A stretch of DNA of 15,576 nt from Longimicrobiaceae bacterium (GTDB lineage: Bacteria; Gemmatimonadota; Gemmatimonadetes; Longimicrobiales; Longimicrobiaceae), in NCBI GenBank assembly GCA_030146875.1, contig JASLAX010000211.1, positions 1 through 15,576 of the forward strand, read 5' to 3'. Shown in pieces: positions 1-7,087 of the stretch. Positions within the stretch are counted from its first letter, which is position 1. Every line of letters starts with the position of its first letter. The position numbers were made by a program, and so were the translations under genes. Under the pieces are notes generated by a model. That model did no database searches, was not told the DNA's origin, and worked only from the letters and a program-made list of their open reading frames with translations.

Positions 1-1039
1 GCCCCGCGGCGGCGCCCGGGGCCACCACGCGGGCCAGGGCGGAGCCGCTCCCGGTGTCGCGGCCCAGGTCCGCCCAGGCGGCCTGCCGGTCGGCGCGGCT
101 CCCGAGCAGCACCTGCACGCGGCGGTGGGACTCCAGCGCCAGCGCGCGCGGGAGCGCGACGCGGCCCAGGAGCGACCACGCCAGGTACTCCCCGGCGGCC
201 TCGGTCCGGTGCGCGTCGGGCCGGGGCCGCCCGAGCCGCAGCGCGTCGGCCGCGGCCAGCAGGGCGGCGATATGCGCGGCGAACGGGTGGCCGGCTCCGC
301 GGCGCTCCACCTCGGCGCGGTCCGGGGCCGACAGCTCGTCCAGGGCCCCTGCGATCAGGAGCAGGTCGCGCACGGCCCCGCGCAGCGCGGGGTGGTGCAC
401 GGCGACGTGCACCAGCAGGTGCCAGACGTGGTCCACCGGGTGGAGCCGGAGCAGCCCGCCGCCCCCGGGAAGCGGCACGGCGCGCTCCCACGCGCCGGCG
501 AGGTCCTCGACGTGCTTGAGCGCGACGTGCACCTCCACCTGGATCCCTCCCGGCGCGACCCGCTGGTGAAGCTGGTGCGAGCGCACCCCCTCTTCGTCGC
601 CGCCGCCGTCCGGCGCGTAGCCCATGGCGTCGAGGCGGGCCGCCATGGCGCGCGCGTGGGGCGGCCTCAGCAGCACGTCCACGTCGCGCAGGTCGAGCGC
701 CTCGCCGCCCGCGGCGGCCGGCACCCCGCCCTTCAGCACCACCGCCGGCCACCCTTCCTGGCGGGCGATGCGCGCCAGGAGGGCGACCTGCATCCGCGCG
801 GAGAGGACCCGCGACAGCTCGTGGCGGGCCCGGCCGCGCACCGGCTCCGGCGCCGAGGCCTCCAGGCGCGCGACCAGCGGCATCGCGCATCGCTCGCGCG
901 CCAGGAAGATCCTCCAGGCTTCCGGAGGGGCGTCGGGGGGAGGCGGGGCGGCCTCCCGCGAGGCCAGCACGCCGAGGGCCCACCCGCGGAGGCGAAGAGC
1001 CTCGCCCACGGGGCCGGGACCGCGGGAGGAAGGGCTCAC
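1..1039 (-). CDS. Nucleotidyltransferase-fold protein, PF14907 type (3' end beyond window)
   Basis: The minus frame stays open from GTG 1039 to the left edge, giving 346 codons with the C-terminus missing. Seen: LKG at residues 102-104, RDVDVLL at 118-124 and VEVH at 168-171. This spacing is that of the uncharacterised nucleotidyltransferase family NTP_transf_5 (PF14907), where the DxD pair (here D119 and D121) would bind metal and nucleotide. A His-rich stretch (about 204-217, HVWHLLVHVAVHH) also fits the family. The GTG overlaps the wecB stop by four bases (GTGA, 1036-1039), so translation is probably coupled and wecB's reading frame fixes this start. The substrate is unknown. Family members occur in polysaccharide, exosortase and lasso-peptide neighbourhoods, so a role in the polymer is only an inference. 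Family assignment is from motifs alone. Confidence 0.75.
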   Translation of the reverse strand, partial: MSPSSRGPGPVGEALRLRGWALGVLASREAAPPPPDAPPEAWRIFLARERCAMPLVARLEASAPEPVRGRARHELSRVLSARMQVALLARIARQEGWPAVVLKGGVPAAAGGEALDLRDVDVLLRPPHARAMAARLDAMGYAPDGGGDEEGVRSHQLHQRVAPGGIQVEVHVALKHVEDLAGAWERAVPLPGGGGLLRLHPVDHVWHLLVHVAVHHPALRGAVRDLLLIAGALDELSAPDRAEVERRGAGHPFAAHIAALLAAADALRLGRPRPDAHRTEAAGEYLAWSLLGRVALPRALALESHRRVQVLLGSRADRQAAWADLGRDTGSGSALARVVAPGAAAG

Positions 1040-2199
1040 GAGACGGGGACGGGGACCGGCCGCGCGGGGGGGGCGGCCGGGCTCCCGCCCGCGTGCCGCG
1101 TGGCGGCGTCCAGCGCCGCCACGATGCGCTCGGCCGCGTGGCCGTCCCACCCCTCGGGGCGGGCGGCGCCGGGCGCGGAACGGCCGCCGGCCGCCGCGTC
1201 GCGCGCGGCGGCGAAGACGCCGTGCGCCGTCAGCGGCCACGGCGCCATGCGGTTGGTCCCCTCGGTCAGCGTCACCGGGCGCTCCGTCTGCTCGCGCAGC
1301 GTGACGCAGGGCACGCCCAGGGCGGTCGTCTCCTCCTGCAGCCCGCCCGAGTCGGTGAGCACCACCGCGGCGCCGTCGGTGAGCGACACCATCTCGCGGT
1401 AGCCCAGGGGCTCCTGCAGGACCAGCCGGTCCAGCCGCTCCTGCAGGCCGAACCCCTCCGCGCGCGCGCGCGTCCGCGGGTGCACGGGGAAGACGACGGG
1501 CATCTCGCGCGCCACGCGGCCCAGCGCGTCGAGCACCTCGGCGAGCGCGGTCGGGTCGTCCACGTTGGACGGGCGGTGCAGCGTGGCCACCGCGTACGCG
1601 CCGCGGGTGAGCCCCAGGCGCGACGGCAGGTCCAGCGCGCGGGCCGCGGGGAGCTGCGCCAGGAGCGTGTCGATCATCACGTTCCCCGCGAACTCCACCT
1701 TCTCCTCCGGGATCCCCTCCGCGAGCAGGTTGGCCAGGGCGTCGCGCGACGGGGTGAGGAGCAGGTCCGAGAGCCGGTCGGTGAGCACCCGGTTCACCTC
1801 CTCGGGCATGCGCCAGTCGCCGCTGCGCAGCCCCGCCTCCACGTGGGCGACGCGGCTCCCCGTCTCGCCCTTGAGCTTCGCCGCCACCAGGGCGCAGGCC
1901 AGGGTGGAGTTCACGTCCCCCACCACCACCACCCAGTCGGGGCGCGTCTCCAGCAGCACCGGCTCGAACGCCTCCATCACCCGCGCGGTCTGCCGCGCGT
2001 GCGAGCCGCTCCCCACCTCCAGGTGGTGGTCTGGCTCCGGGATCTCCAGGTCGCGGAAGAACGCGTCCGACATCCGTACGTCGTAGTGCTGCCCCGTGTG
2101 CACCAGCACCGCCTGGTGCCCGCGCGCGGAGAGCTCCGCCAGGACCGGCGCGACCTTCATGAAGTTGGGGCGCGCACCCGCCACCACCAGGGCGCGCAT
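1036..2199 (-). CDS. wecB: UDP-N-acetylglucosamine 2-epimerase (non-hydrolysing)
   Basis: Cytoplasmic GT-B-fold enzyme interconverting UDP-GlcNAc and UDP-ManNAc. The 387 residues match the family's usual length of about 370-390. Seen: GARPNFMK near the N-terminus (K15), GDVNST with D95, HVEAGLRS with E121, MPEEVNR at 131-137, LHRPSNV with H208 and R209, and TDSGGLQEE at 282-290. These are the family's active-site signatures and all are intact. The C-terminal 20 or so residues are a Pro/Ala/Val tail outside the conserved fold. It starts 52 bases after the dehydrogenase stop, without a strong Shine-Dalgarno, and overlaps the next gene by four bases. With the dehydrogenase it would make UDP-ManNAcA. 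A WbpI-like epimerase acting on UDP-GlcNAc3NAcA is possible but less favoured, because no 3-amino-sugar genes are visible. Confidence 0.93.
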   Translation of the reverse strand: MRALVVAGARPNFMKVAPVLAELSARGHQAVLVHTGQHYDVRMSDAFFRDLEIPEPDHHLEVGSGSHARQTARVMEAFEPVLLETRPDWVVVVGDVNSTLACALVAAKLKGETGSRVAHVEAGLRSGDWRMPEEVNRVLTDRLSDLLLTPSRDALANLLAEGIPEEKVEFAGNVMIDTLLAQLPAARALDLPSRLGLTRGAYAVATLHRPSNVDDPTALAEVLDALGRVAREMPVVFPVHPRTRARAEGFGLQERLDRLVLQEPLGYREMVSLTDGAAVVLTDSGGLQEETTALGVPCVTLREQTERPVTLTEGTNRMAPWPLTAHGVFAAARDAAAGGRSAPGAARPEGWDGHAAERIVAALDAATRHAGGSPAAPPARPVPVPVS

Positions 2200-2251
2200 C
2201 AGCGGGACCGGCGCCCGGCCCGCGCCCGTGGCTGCGTTCTCACCGGCGCGC

Positions 2252-3637
2252 TCAGTCGGCGGCCACGGGGTCGAGCCGGGGGGCCGCCTCCGTCCGCTCC
2301 TGACCCGAGAGCCCCACCACCCGCGCGGGGCCGGCGTAGTCGCGCATGACGCCGCGGGTGTCGATCACCAGCGGGGCGTGGTCGGCCACCGTCTGGTAGC
2401 TCACCGGCGAGTGGTCGGTGACGATCACCACCGCGTCGGTCTCGGCCAGCGTGCGGGCGCTGAGCTCCACGCTGCGCATGGGCAGGCCGCGCACGGGGGT
2501 ATGCCCGTCGTCGCTGATCTCGTGGCAGAACGGGTCGTGGAACGACACCTCCGCCCCCTTCTCCTGCAGCAGGGTGACGATCTCCAGGGCGGGGCTCTCG
2601 CGAAGGTCGTCGATGTCCTTCTTGTACGCCACGCCCAGCAGCAGCACGCGGCTCCCGCGCACCGGCTTGCGCTCGTCGTTCAGCGCGTCGGAGACCTTTC
2701 GGACCACGTAGGCCGGCATCTCGCCGTTGATCTCGCTGGCCAGCTCGATCATCCGGGTGCGGAACGCGAGCGTGCGCATCTTCCACGACAGGTAGTGCGG
2801 GTCCAGCGGGATGCAGTGCCCCCCCAGCCCCGGCCCCGGCGTGAACTTCATGAAGCCGAAGGGCTTGGTCGCCGCTGCCTCGATCACCCCCCACACGTCC
2901 ACCCCCAACCGCTCGCACGCCTGCGCCAGCTCGTTGGCCAGGGCGATGTTGATCATGCGGAAGGTGTTCTCGTACACCTTCACCAGCTCCGCCGCCTCGG
3001 CGCTCTCCACGGGCACCATCGTCTCGAAGACGGCCGAGTAGAGGGCGATCCCGGCGCGGGTGCAGGGGGGGGTGGTGCCCCCCAGGACCTTGGGCGTGTT
3101 GCGCGTGTGCCACACGGCGTTCCCCGGGTCCACCCGCTCGGGCGAGAAGCAGAGGAAGAAGTCCGCTCCCACCTCGAGCCGGCGCGCCTCCAGGAGCGGC
3201 AGCACCACCTCGCGGGTCGTCCCGGGGTACGTGGTGCTCTCCAGGATCACGAGCTGCCCCGGCCGCAGCGTGTCGCGTACCGCCTGCGCGGCCGAGATCA
3301 CGTACGACAGGTCGGGGTCCTTGGTCTTGTTGAGCGGGGTGGGGACGCAGATGGAGATGGCGTCGCACTCCGCCAGGCGCGACATGTCGGTGGTGGCGGA
3401 GAGCGTCCCGGCGGCGACGAGGCCGGCGACCGTCTCGCCGGGCACGTCCTGGATGTGGCTGCGGCCGGCGTTCAGCCCGTCGACCAGCCGCTGGCTGATG
3501 TCGAAGCCGATGGTGCGGAACCCCGCCTGCGCCGTCTCCACGGCCAGGGGAAGACCGACGTAGCCGAGCCCGATGACGCCGACGACCGCGCGGCGGTCCT
3601 CGATCTTGTGGAGAAGTCCGTCGATGGGGCTGCTCAT
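2252..3637 (-). CDS. wecC: UDP-N-acetyl-D-mannosamine/glucosamine 6-dehydrogenase (WecC/WbpA type)
   Basis: NAD-dependent four-electron oxidation of a UDP-HexNAc to the uronate in the cytoplasm. Seen in the 461 residues: a Rossmann motif VIGLGYVGLP at 21-30, ESTTYPGTT at 133-141, FSPERVDPGN at 164-173, LVKVYENTFR at 218-227 (K220, N224), PGPGLGGHCIPLDP at 267-280 with catalytic Cys275, and GVAYKKDIDDLRESP in the C-terminal domain. It is longer than typical WecC (about 420) because of a roughly 15-residue N-terminal lead and a C-terminal tail. The N-terminus KIEDR and the motif wording look more like WbpA (UDP-GlcNAc 6-dehydrogenase) than E. coli WecC. The adjacent wecB favours UDP-ManNAc as substrate, so the symbol is provisional. 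ATG 3637 is the natural start; upstream there is only a weak GGAA. It is the first gene of a three-gene group. Confidence 0.9.
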   Translation of the reverse strand: MSSPIDGLLHKIEDRRAVVGVIGLGYVGLPLAVETAQAGFRTIGFDISQRLVDGLNAGRSHIQDVPGETVAGLVAAGTLSATTDMSRLAECDAISICVPTPLNKTKDPDLSYVISAAQAVRDTLRPGQLVILESTTYPGTTREVVLPLLEARRLEVGADFFLCFSPERVDPGNAVWHTRNTPKVLGGTTPPCTRAGIALYSAVFETMVPVESAEAAELVKVYENTFRMINIALANELAQACERLGVDVWGVIEAAATKPFGFMKFTPGPGLGGHCIPLDPHYLSWKMRTLAFRTRMIELASEINGEMPAYVVRKVSDALNDERKPVRGSRVLLLGVAYKKDIDDLRESPALEIVTLLQEKGAEVSFHDPFCHEISDDGHTPVRGLPMRSVELSARTLAETDAVVIVTDHSPVSYQTVADHAPLVIDTRGVMRDYAGPARVVGLSGQERTEAAPRLDPVAAD

Positions 3638-3705
3638 TCAGGTAGTTCCACGGGCGAGCGATGGGCGGCGCGCGCCCGGGAGCGGACGCGCGCACGCGAG
3701 AGCTG

Positions 3706-3728
3706 CCGGCGCTTTCAGGAAGCGCCGG
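3706..3728 (-). promoter_or_regulatory. Leader hairpin upstream of the dehydrogenase gene
   Basis: A perfect 9-base inverted repeat (CCGGCGCTT, 5-base loop, AAGCGCCGG) lies in the 169-base gap between the Wzi-like gene and the dehydrogenase. No T-run follows on either strand, so it is not a classical intrinsic terminator. If the promoter-like element at 3739-3767 is real, the hairpin would sit at the very 5' end of the wecC-wecB leader RNA. It could stabilise the mRNA, modulate expression, or end transcription from the upstream rfb group. Confidence 0.45.
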
Positions 3729-3738
3729 AGCAGGCGTA

Positions 3739-3767
3739 AAGATATCATCCCCTCCCCGGGACCGGAA
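3739..3767 (-). promoter_or_regulatory. Candidate extended -10 promoter for the wecC-wecB group
   Basis: On the minus strand TATCTT (3744-3739) is preceded by TG at -15/-14 (TGATATCTT), an extended -10 form. TTCCGG (3767-3762) sits 17 bases upstream as a poor -35. It is the most AT-rich patch of this gap. Predicted initiation is near 3732, about 95 bases before ATG 3637. Assigned by eye against sigma70 consensus; the -35 is weak. Confidence 0.4.
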
Positions 3768-3806
3768 GACGCGCCCCGCCGGCCGGGAGCCGCGGGGAGG
3801 CGGAGG

Positions 3807-5492
3807 CTACCGCAGCGGCGCGGTGACCCCAAGGGTGGCGTGCAGGTTGAAGGCGTCGCGCCGGTAGTCGCGGTTCACCTCGTACACGCCGCCCGCCCCG
3901 AGCGTCACGTCCACGCCGCGCCGGAAGAGCAGCGCCTCGGCAACGACCGCGTGCACCACGTCCAGGCGCTCGTCCGCCGGAACGCCGGCCGCCGCGGTGC
4001 CGGTGGCCTCGCCGCGCAGCGCCCGGGTCCACGCCACGCTCCAGCGGCCCCCCGGCCCGTACCGCTCCAGCGCGACGGTCGAGCCCGCGCCGCCGTAGGC
4101 CGCGGCGGAGCCGAGCGCCTGCCCGCGCAGGGTGTGCCCCTGCCGGGTGCGGGTGTGCACGTAGAACCGCGCCTGCCCGCGGGCCTGCTCCAGGGGCCCC
4201 ACCCGCGCGTTCATCACCTCGGCGCGCAGGGCGAGCCACGAGTCGTCCCGCCGGGGCCACACCTTCCGGAATCCGAGGGTGTAGGCGCTGGCGTGGTCGG
4301 GCTCCAGCAGCAGGTCGCGCAGGTCCCGGCTGTGGTCCTCGCGCCCGTACTCGCCGTAGACCTCCACGCCGCTGGCGGGGAAGACCCAGCGCGCGAACGC
4401 CGAGGCGAGCTGGTTGTCCGGGCTGGAGATCGAGTCCGCGCCCTCGCCGCTCCGGCCCAGCGAGCTCTTCAGCAGCCCCTCGAACGGCTGGAGCAGGTCG
4501 CCCCGCTCGAACGCGGGGCGGGAGACGTGGAAGAACCGGGTGGCGCCCAGCTCCAGCCCGTCGATGCCGCGCGGGGTGAACACCACCACCAGCCCCGACA
4601 TCACGCGCCGGCTGGAGTCGCCCCGCACCGTCGCGTGGGCGGACTGCTCCAGCACCCCCCACACGACCCGCCCGTGCAGGCGGCCCAGCCCCACGCCCAG
4701 CGGGCGCGACGTGCCCACGAAGGCGTGCGGGAACCCGCCGGCGTTGCTCCCCAGCACCAGGGGGTGCTCCACGGCCGGGCCCCAGTGCTGGTCGGCGGTG
4801 CTGACGCCCAGGGCGAGCGGCCCCAGGCCGGCGCGGAGCGTCGACTGCCCCGGGTCCACGCGGGCGTAGCGCCCGTCGCCGAAGCGCTGGGGCAGGTCGA
4901 TGGTCCCCGGGTTGTCGCCGTCGGCGAAGGCCTGCTCTCCCGTCCGCCCGTTCGCGCGCAGGTCGAAGGCGGCGTTCTGGGCCACGAACACGGTGGGAGC
5001 CACCGTCAGCGACACGCCGCGCCACCGCGCGTGGAACCCGGCGCGCACCGCGGCCGTGGCCCCGCGCCCCGCCCAGACCGCGCCGTCGTTGGAGCCGTGG
5101 GGGAAGGCGGAGTTGAAGACGACCCGCACGTCCGGCCGCACCAGCCCGAAGCCCCGCGCCGCGGTCCCGCGCCGCAGGTCGTAGCGGCCGGCCCACGGGT
5201 GGGCGGAGTCGGCGGGGAGCAGCCGGTCCACCTCGGCGGGGGAGAAGGAGCGCAGCGACCAGGGGTACGCGGGTGCGTGCCCCGCGACCTGCAGCACGCG
5301 CAGGTAGTCCTCCACCTCGGTCCCCACGAACACCTCGCCGCGCACCGGGACGCGGCCGGGCTCCTGCGCCGCCGGCGAGGACGCCACCACCAGCGCCGCC
5401 AGGACCGCGAGGGGGGGCGCGCGGAGCGGGGTACGCCCGAGCCGGCGAACGGGCGGAGGCGCCGGGGCGGTGCCGGGGCGCCCGCCGGTCAC
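3807..5492 (-). CDS. Wzi-like capsule assembly outer-membrane protein (paralogue A)
   Basis: Probable outer-membrane beta-barrel of the capsule assembly Wzi family (PF14052 type), which anchors or organises polysaccharide at the cell surface. The start is taken as GTG 5492, overlapping the rfbC stop by four bases. It gives 561 residues with a basic N-region (RRLGR near 16-20) and a hydrophobic core ending ASSPAAQ at 37-43, consistent with a signal peptide. Seen: NSAFPHGSNDGAVWAGRG (127-144), RVDPGQS (211-217), QHWGPAVEHPLVLGSNAGGF (235-254), and many alternating-hydrophobicity segments typical of barrel strands. The length is somewhat above E. coli Wzi (about 480). The family Trp pair WWGPG is HWGPA here. 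It is clearly related to the plus-strand gene 7088-8755. Assignment rests on motifs and the match to that paralogue. Confidence 0.78.
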   Translation of the reverse strand: MTGGRPGTAPAPPPVRRLGRTPLRAPPLAVLAALVVASSPAAQEPGRVPVRGEVFVGTEVEDYLRVLQVAGHAPAYPWSLRSFSPAEVDRLLPADSAHPWAGRYDLRRGTAARGFGLVRPDVRVVFNSAFPHGSNDGAVWAGRGATAAVRAGFHARWRGVSLTVAPTVFVAQNAAFDLRANGRTGEQAFADGDNPGTIDLPQRFGDGRYARVDPGQSTLRAGLGPLALGVSTADQHWGPAVEHPLVLGSNAGGFPHAFVGTSRPLGVGLGRLHGRVVWGVLEQSAHATVRGDSSRRVMSGLVVVFTPRGIDGLELGATRFFHVSRPAFERGDLLQPFEGLLKSSLGRSGEGADSISSPDNQLASAFARWVFPASGVEVYGEYGREDHSRDLRDLLLEPDHASAYTLGFRKVWPRRDDSWLALRAEVMNARVGPLEQARGQARFYVHTRTRQGHTLRGQALGSAAAYGGAGSTVALERYGPGGRWSVAWTRALRGEATGTAAAGVPADERLDVVHAVVAEALLFRRGVDVTLGAGGVYEVNRDYRRDAFNLHATLGVTAPLR

Positions 5493-6043
5493 GTCGCCGC
5501 GCACGGGAGGAGCCCGGGGGGCAGGTCGCGCAGGGCGGGGGCCGCGGCGTCGCGCTCCGAGACCAGCGTGGGGGTGCGGGGCCACTCGATCCCCACGTCG
5601 GGATCGTCCCATCGCAGGGAGCGCTCCGACTGCGGGTGGTAGCGCTCCGTGCACTTGTACGCCACCACCGAGTCCTCCAGCGCCAGGAAGCCGTGGGCGA
5701 ACCCGTCCGGGATCCAGAGCTGGCGTCCCCCGTCGGCCGTGAGCACGACGCCCTCCCAGCGGCCGAAGGTGGGGGAGCCGCGGCGCAGGTCCAGGGCCAC
5801 GTCGAAGATCTCGCCCTGCAGCACCGTCACCAGCTTTCCCTGGGGATGGGGCCACTGGAAGTGCATCCCGCGCAGCACGCCCCGGCCCGAAACGGAGACG
5901 TTGTCCTGCACGAAGGGCCCGGGGATCCCCGCGGCGCGGTACCGCTCGTCGTGCCACGTCTCCAGGAAGTGGCCCCGCGCGTCGCGGCGCACCTCGGCCT
6001 GCAGCAGCGCCAGCCCGGGGAGCGACGTCTCCAGCACCCTCAT
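5489..6043 (-). CDS. rfbC: dTDP-4-dehydrorhamnose 3,5-epimerase
   Basis: RmlC-type cupin that epimerises C3 and C5 of dTDP-4-keto-6-deoxy-D-glucose, the third step to dTDP-L-rhamnose. The 184 residues match the family length. Seen: FVQDNVSVSGRGVLRGMHFQ (44-63) with the probable catalytic His61, QGKLVTVLQGEIFDVALDLR (68-87), LWIPDGFAHGF (109-119), YKCTERYHP (129-137), and WDDPDVGIEWP (145-155) followed by SERD, whose Asp165 is the likely partner of the catalytic His. ATG 6043 overlaps the rfbA stop in an ATGA, and the stop overlaps the GTG of the next gene in a GTGA, so it is coupled on both sides. Members of the family may have only 3- or 5-epimerase activity; the pairing with rfbA favours the rhamnose role. 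Confidence 0.93.
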   Translation of the reverse strand: MRVLETSLPGLALLQAEVRRDARGHFLETWHDERYRAAGIPGPFVQDNVSVSGRGVLRGMHFQWPHPQGKLVTVLQGEIFDVALDLRRGSPTFGRWEGVVLTADGGRQLWIPDGFAHGFLALEDSVVAYKCTERYHPQSERSLRWDDPDVGIEWPRTPTLVSERDAAAPALRDLPPGLLPCAAT

Positions 6044-6915
6044 CCCTTCCCCGCCTGCAGCAGGTCGAGCAGGTAGCTCCCGTACCCGCTGCTCCGCTGC
6101 GGCTCGGCCAGCCGGTGCAGCGCCTCGGCGTCGATGAGCCCCAGGCGCCAGGCGATCTCCTCCGGGCAGGCCACCTTGAGGCCCTGCCGCTTCTCGATCG
6201 TCCCGATGAAGTTGCTCGCCTCCTGCAGCGACTCGTGCGTTCCCGTGTCCAGCCAAGCCATCCCCCTTCCCAGGATCTCCATGTGGAGCCGGCCCCGGCG
6301 CAGGTACTCCACGTTCACGTCGGTGATCTCGTACTCCTGGCGGGCGGACGGCTTCAGCGAGGCAGCGATGTCGAGCACCTCGTTGTCGTAGAAGTAGAGG
6401 CCCGTCACCGCATAGCGCGAGCGCGGGACCGCCGGCTTCTCCTCCAGCCCCACCACGCGGCCGGCGGCGTCCACCTCCGCCACCCCGTACCGCTCCGGGT
6501 CCTTGACGATGTACCCGAAGATGGTGGCCCCCTCCCGGCGGTCGGCGGCCCCGTGGAGGATCTCGGCCAGCCCGTTGCCGTAGAAGATGTTGTCGCCCAG
6601 GATCAGCGCCACCCGCGAGCCGCCCACGAAGTCCCGCCCGATCACGAACGCCTGCGCCAGCCCCCGCGGCTCCGGCTGGACCTCGTACTCGAAGCGGAGC
6701 CCCCAGGCGGAGCCGTCGCCCAGCAGCTCGCGGAAGCGGGGCAGGTCGGTCGGGGTGGAGATCACCAGGATGTCGCGGATCCCCGCCAGCATGAGCGTGG
6801 TGAGGGGATAGTAGATCATCGGCTTGTCGTACACGGGCAGGAGCTGCTTGCTCACCACGCGCGTGAGCGGGTGGAGCCGAGTCCCGCTCCCCCCGGCCAG
6901 GATGATACCCTTCAA
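6040..6915 (-). CDS. rfbA: Glucose-1-phosphate thymidylyltransferase
   Basis: RmlA-type enzyme joining dTTP and glucose-1-phosphate to give dTDP-glucose, the first step to dTDP-L-rhamnose, in the cytoplasm. The 291 residues equal the usual RmlA length. Seen: the nucleotide-binding start MKGIILAGGSGTRLHPLT, KQLLPVYDKPMIYYPL (23-38), ILGDNIFYG (105-113) with metal-binding Asp108, EEKP (158-161), EITDVN (196-201) and WLDTGT (221-226). The start is a TTG at 6915: the conserved KGIILAGG must lie at the N-terminus, and a GGAGGG Shine-Dalgarno sits just upstream. The frame is open far upstream, antisense to the neighbouring gene, but that part has no protein-like character. It leads an rfbA-rfbC-wzi group transcribed away from the plus-strand Wzi-like gene. 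Confidence 0.95.
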   Translation of the reverse strand: MKGIILAGGSGTRLHPLTRVVSKQLLPVYDKPMIYYPLTTLMLAGIRDILVISTPTDLPRFRELLGDGSAWGLRFEYEVQPEPRGLAQAFVIGRDFVGGSRVALILGDNIFYGNGLAEILHGAADRREGATIFGYIVKDPERYGVAEVDAAGRVVGLEEKPAVPRSRYAVTGLYFYDNEVLDIAASLKPSARQEYEITDVNVEYLRRGRLHMEILGRGMAWLDTGTHESLQEASNFIGTIEKRQGLKVACPEEIAWRLGLIDAEALHRLAEPQRSSGYGSYLLDLLQAGKG

Positions 6916-6919
6916 TCCG

Positions 6920-6925
6920 CCCTCC
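6920..6925 (-). promoter_or_regulatory. rfbA: Ribosome binding site deciding the TTG start of rfbA
   Basis: GGAGGG on the minus strand lies four bases before the TTG at 6915. It is one of the few clear Shine-Dalgarno sequences in the window. Together with the conserved N-terminal KGIILAGG it fixes the unusual start codon. Confidence 0.75.
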
Positions 6926-6963
6926 GCTCCGTGTACGCCGCCCGCCCGCTCCTGGGAGGGCGG

Positions 6964-6992
6964 AAGGTAGCAACCGCCCGCGGCGAGCGAAA
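6964..6992 (-). promoter_or_regulatory. Candidate extended -10 promoter for rfbA-rfbC-wzi
   Basis: On the minus strand TACCTT (6969-6964) is preceded by TG (TGCTACCTT), an extended -10 form, with TTTCGC (6992-6987) 17 bases upstream as a weak -35. Predicted initiation near 6957 leaves a leader of about 42 bases before TTG 6915. It is back to back with the plus-strand element at 7002-7030; the two -35 boxes are 9 bases apart. Confidence 0.45.
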
Positions 6993-7001
6993 GGCGGGCT
7001 A

Positions 7002-7030
7002 TGGACACTCCCCGCGGCAGGGTGTATCGT
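7002..7030 (+). promoter_or_regulatory. Candidate sigma70-type promoter for the plus-strand Wzi-like gene
   Basis: TGGACA (7002-7007, five of six matches to TTGACA), a 17-base spacer, then TATCGT (7025-7030, four of six matches to TATAAT). Predicted initiation is near 7037, about 50 bases before ATG 7088. It overlaps the in-frame ATG at 7001, which argues that 7001 is not the translation start. Confidence 0.55.
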
Positions 7031-7087
7031 CCCGTGTCCGCGACCCGTCCGGTCCCTCTCGACCGGCCCACCCTGCGTCCCGCCGAG

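Noticed and set aside
2199..3695. A 498-codon minus-strand frame over the dehydrogenase
   Set aside because: Out of frame with the intact dehydrogenase and of Arg/Gly/Pro-rich shadow composition.
125..5642. Long plus-strand open frames (for example 125-1402, 1093-2349, 2096-3739, 3573-5642)
   Set aside because: They are antisense to well-supported minus-strand genes. Their translations are rich in Arg, His, Gly and Pro and show no family motifs; open antisense frames are expected at this GC content.
7001..7087. ATG 7001 as start of the plus-strand Wzi gene, with AAGG upstream
   Set aside because: It would add 29 residues before a clean signal peptide and lies inside a TGGACA-N17-TATCGT promoter-like element.
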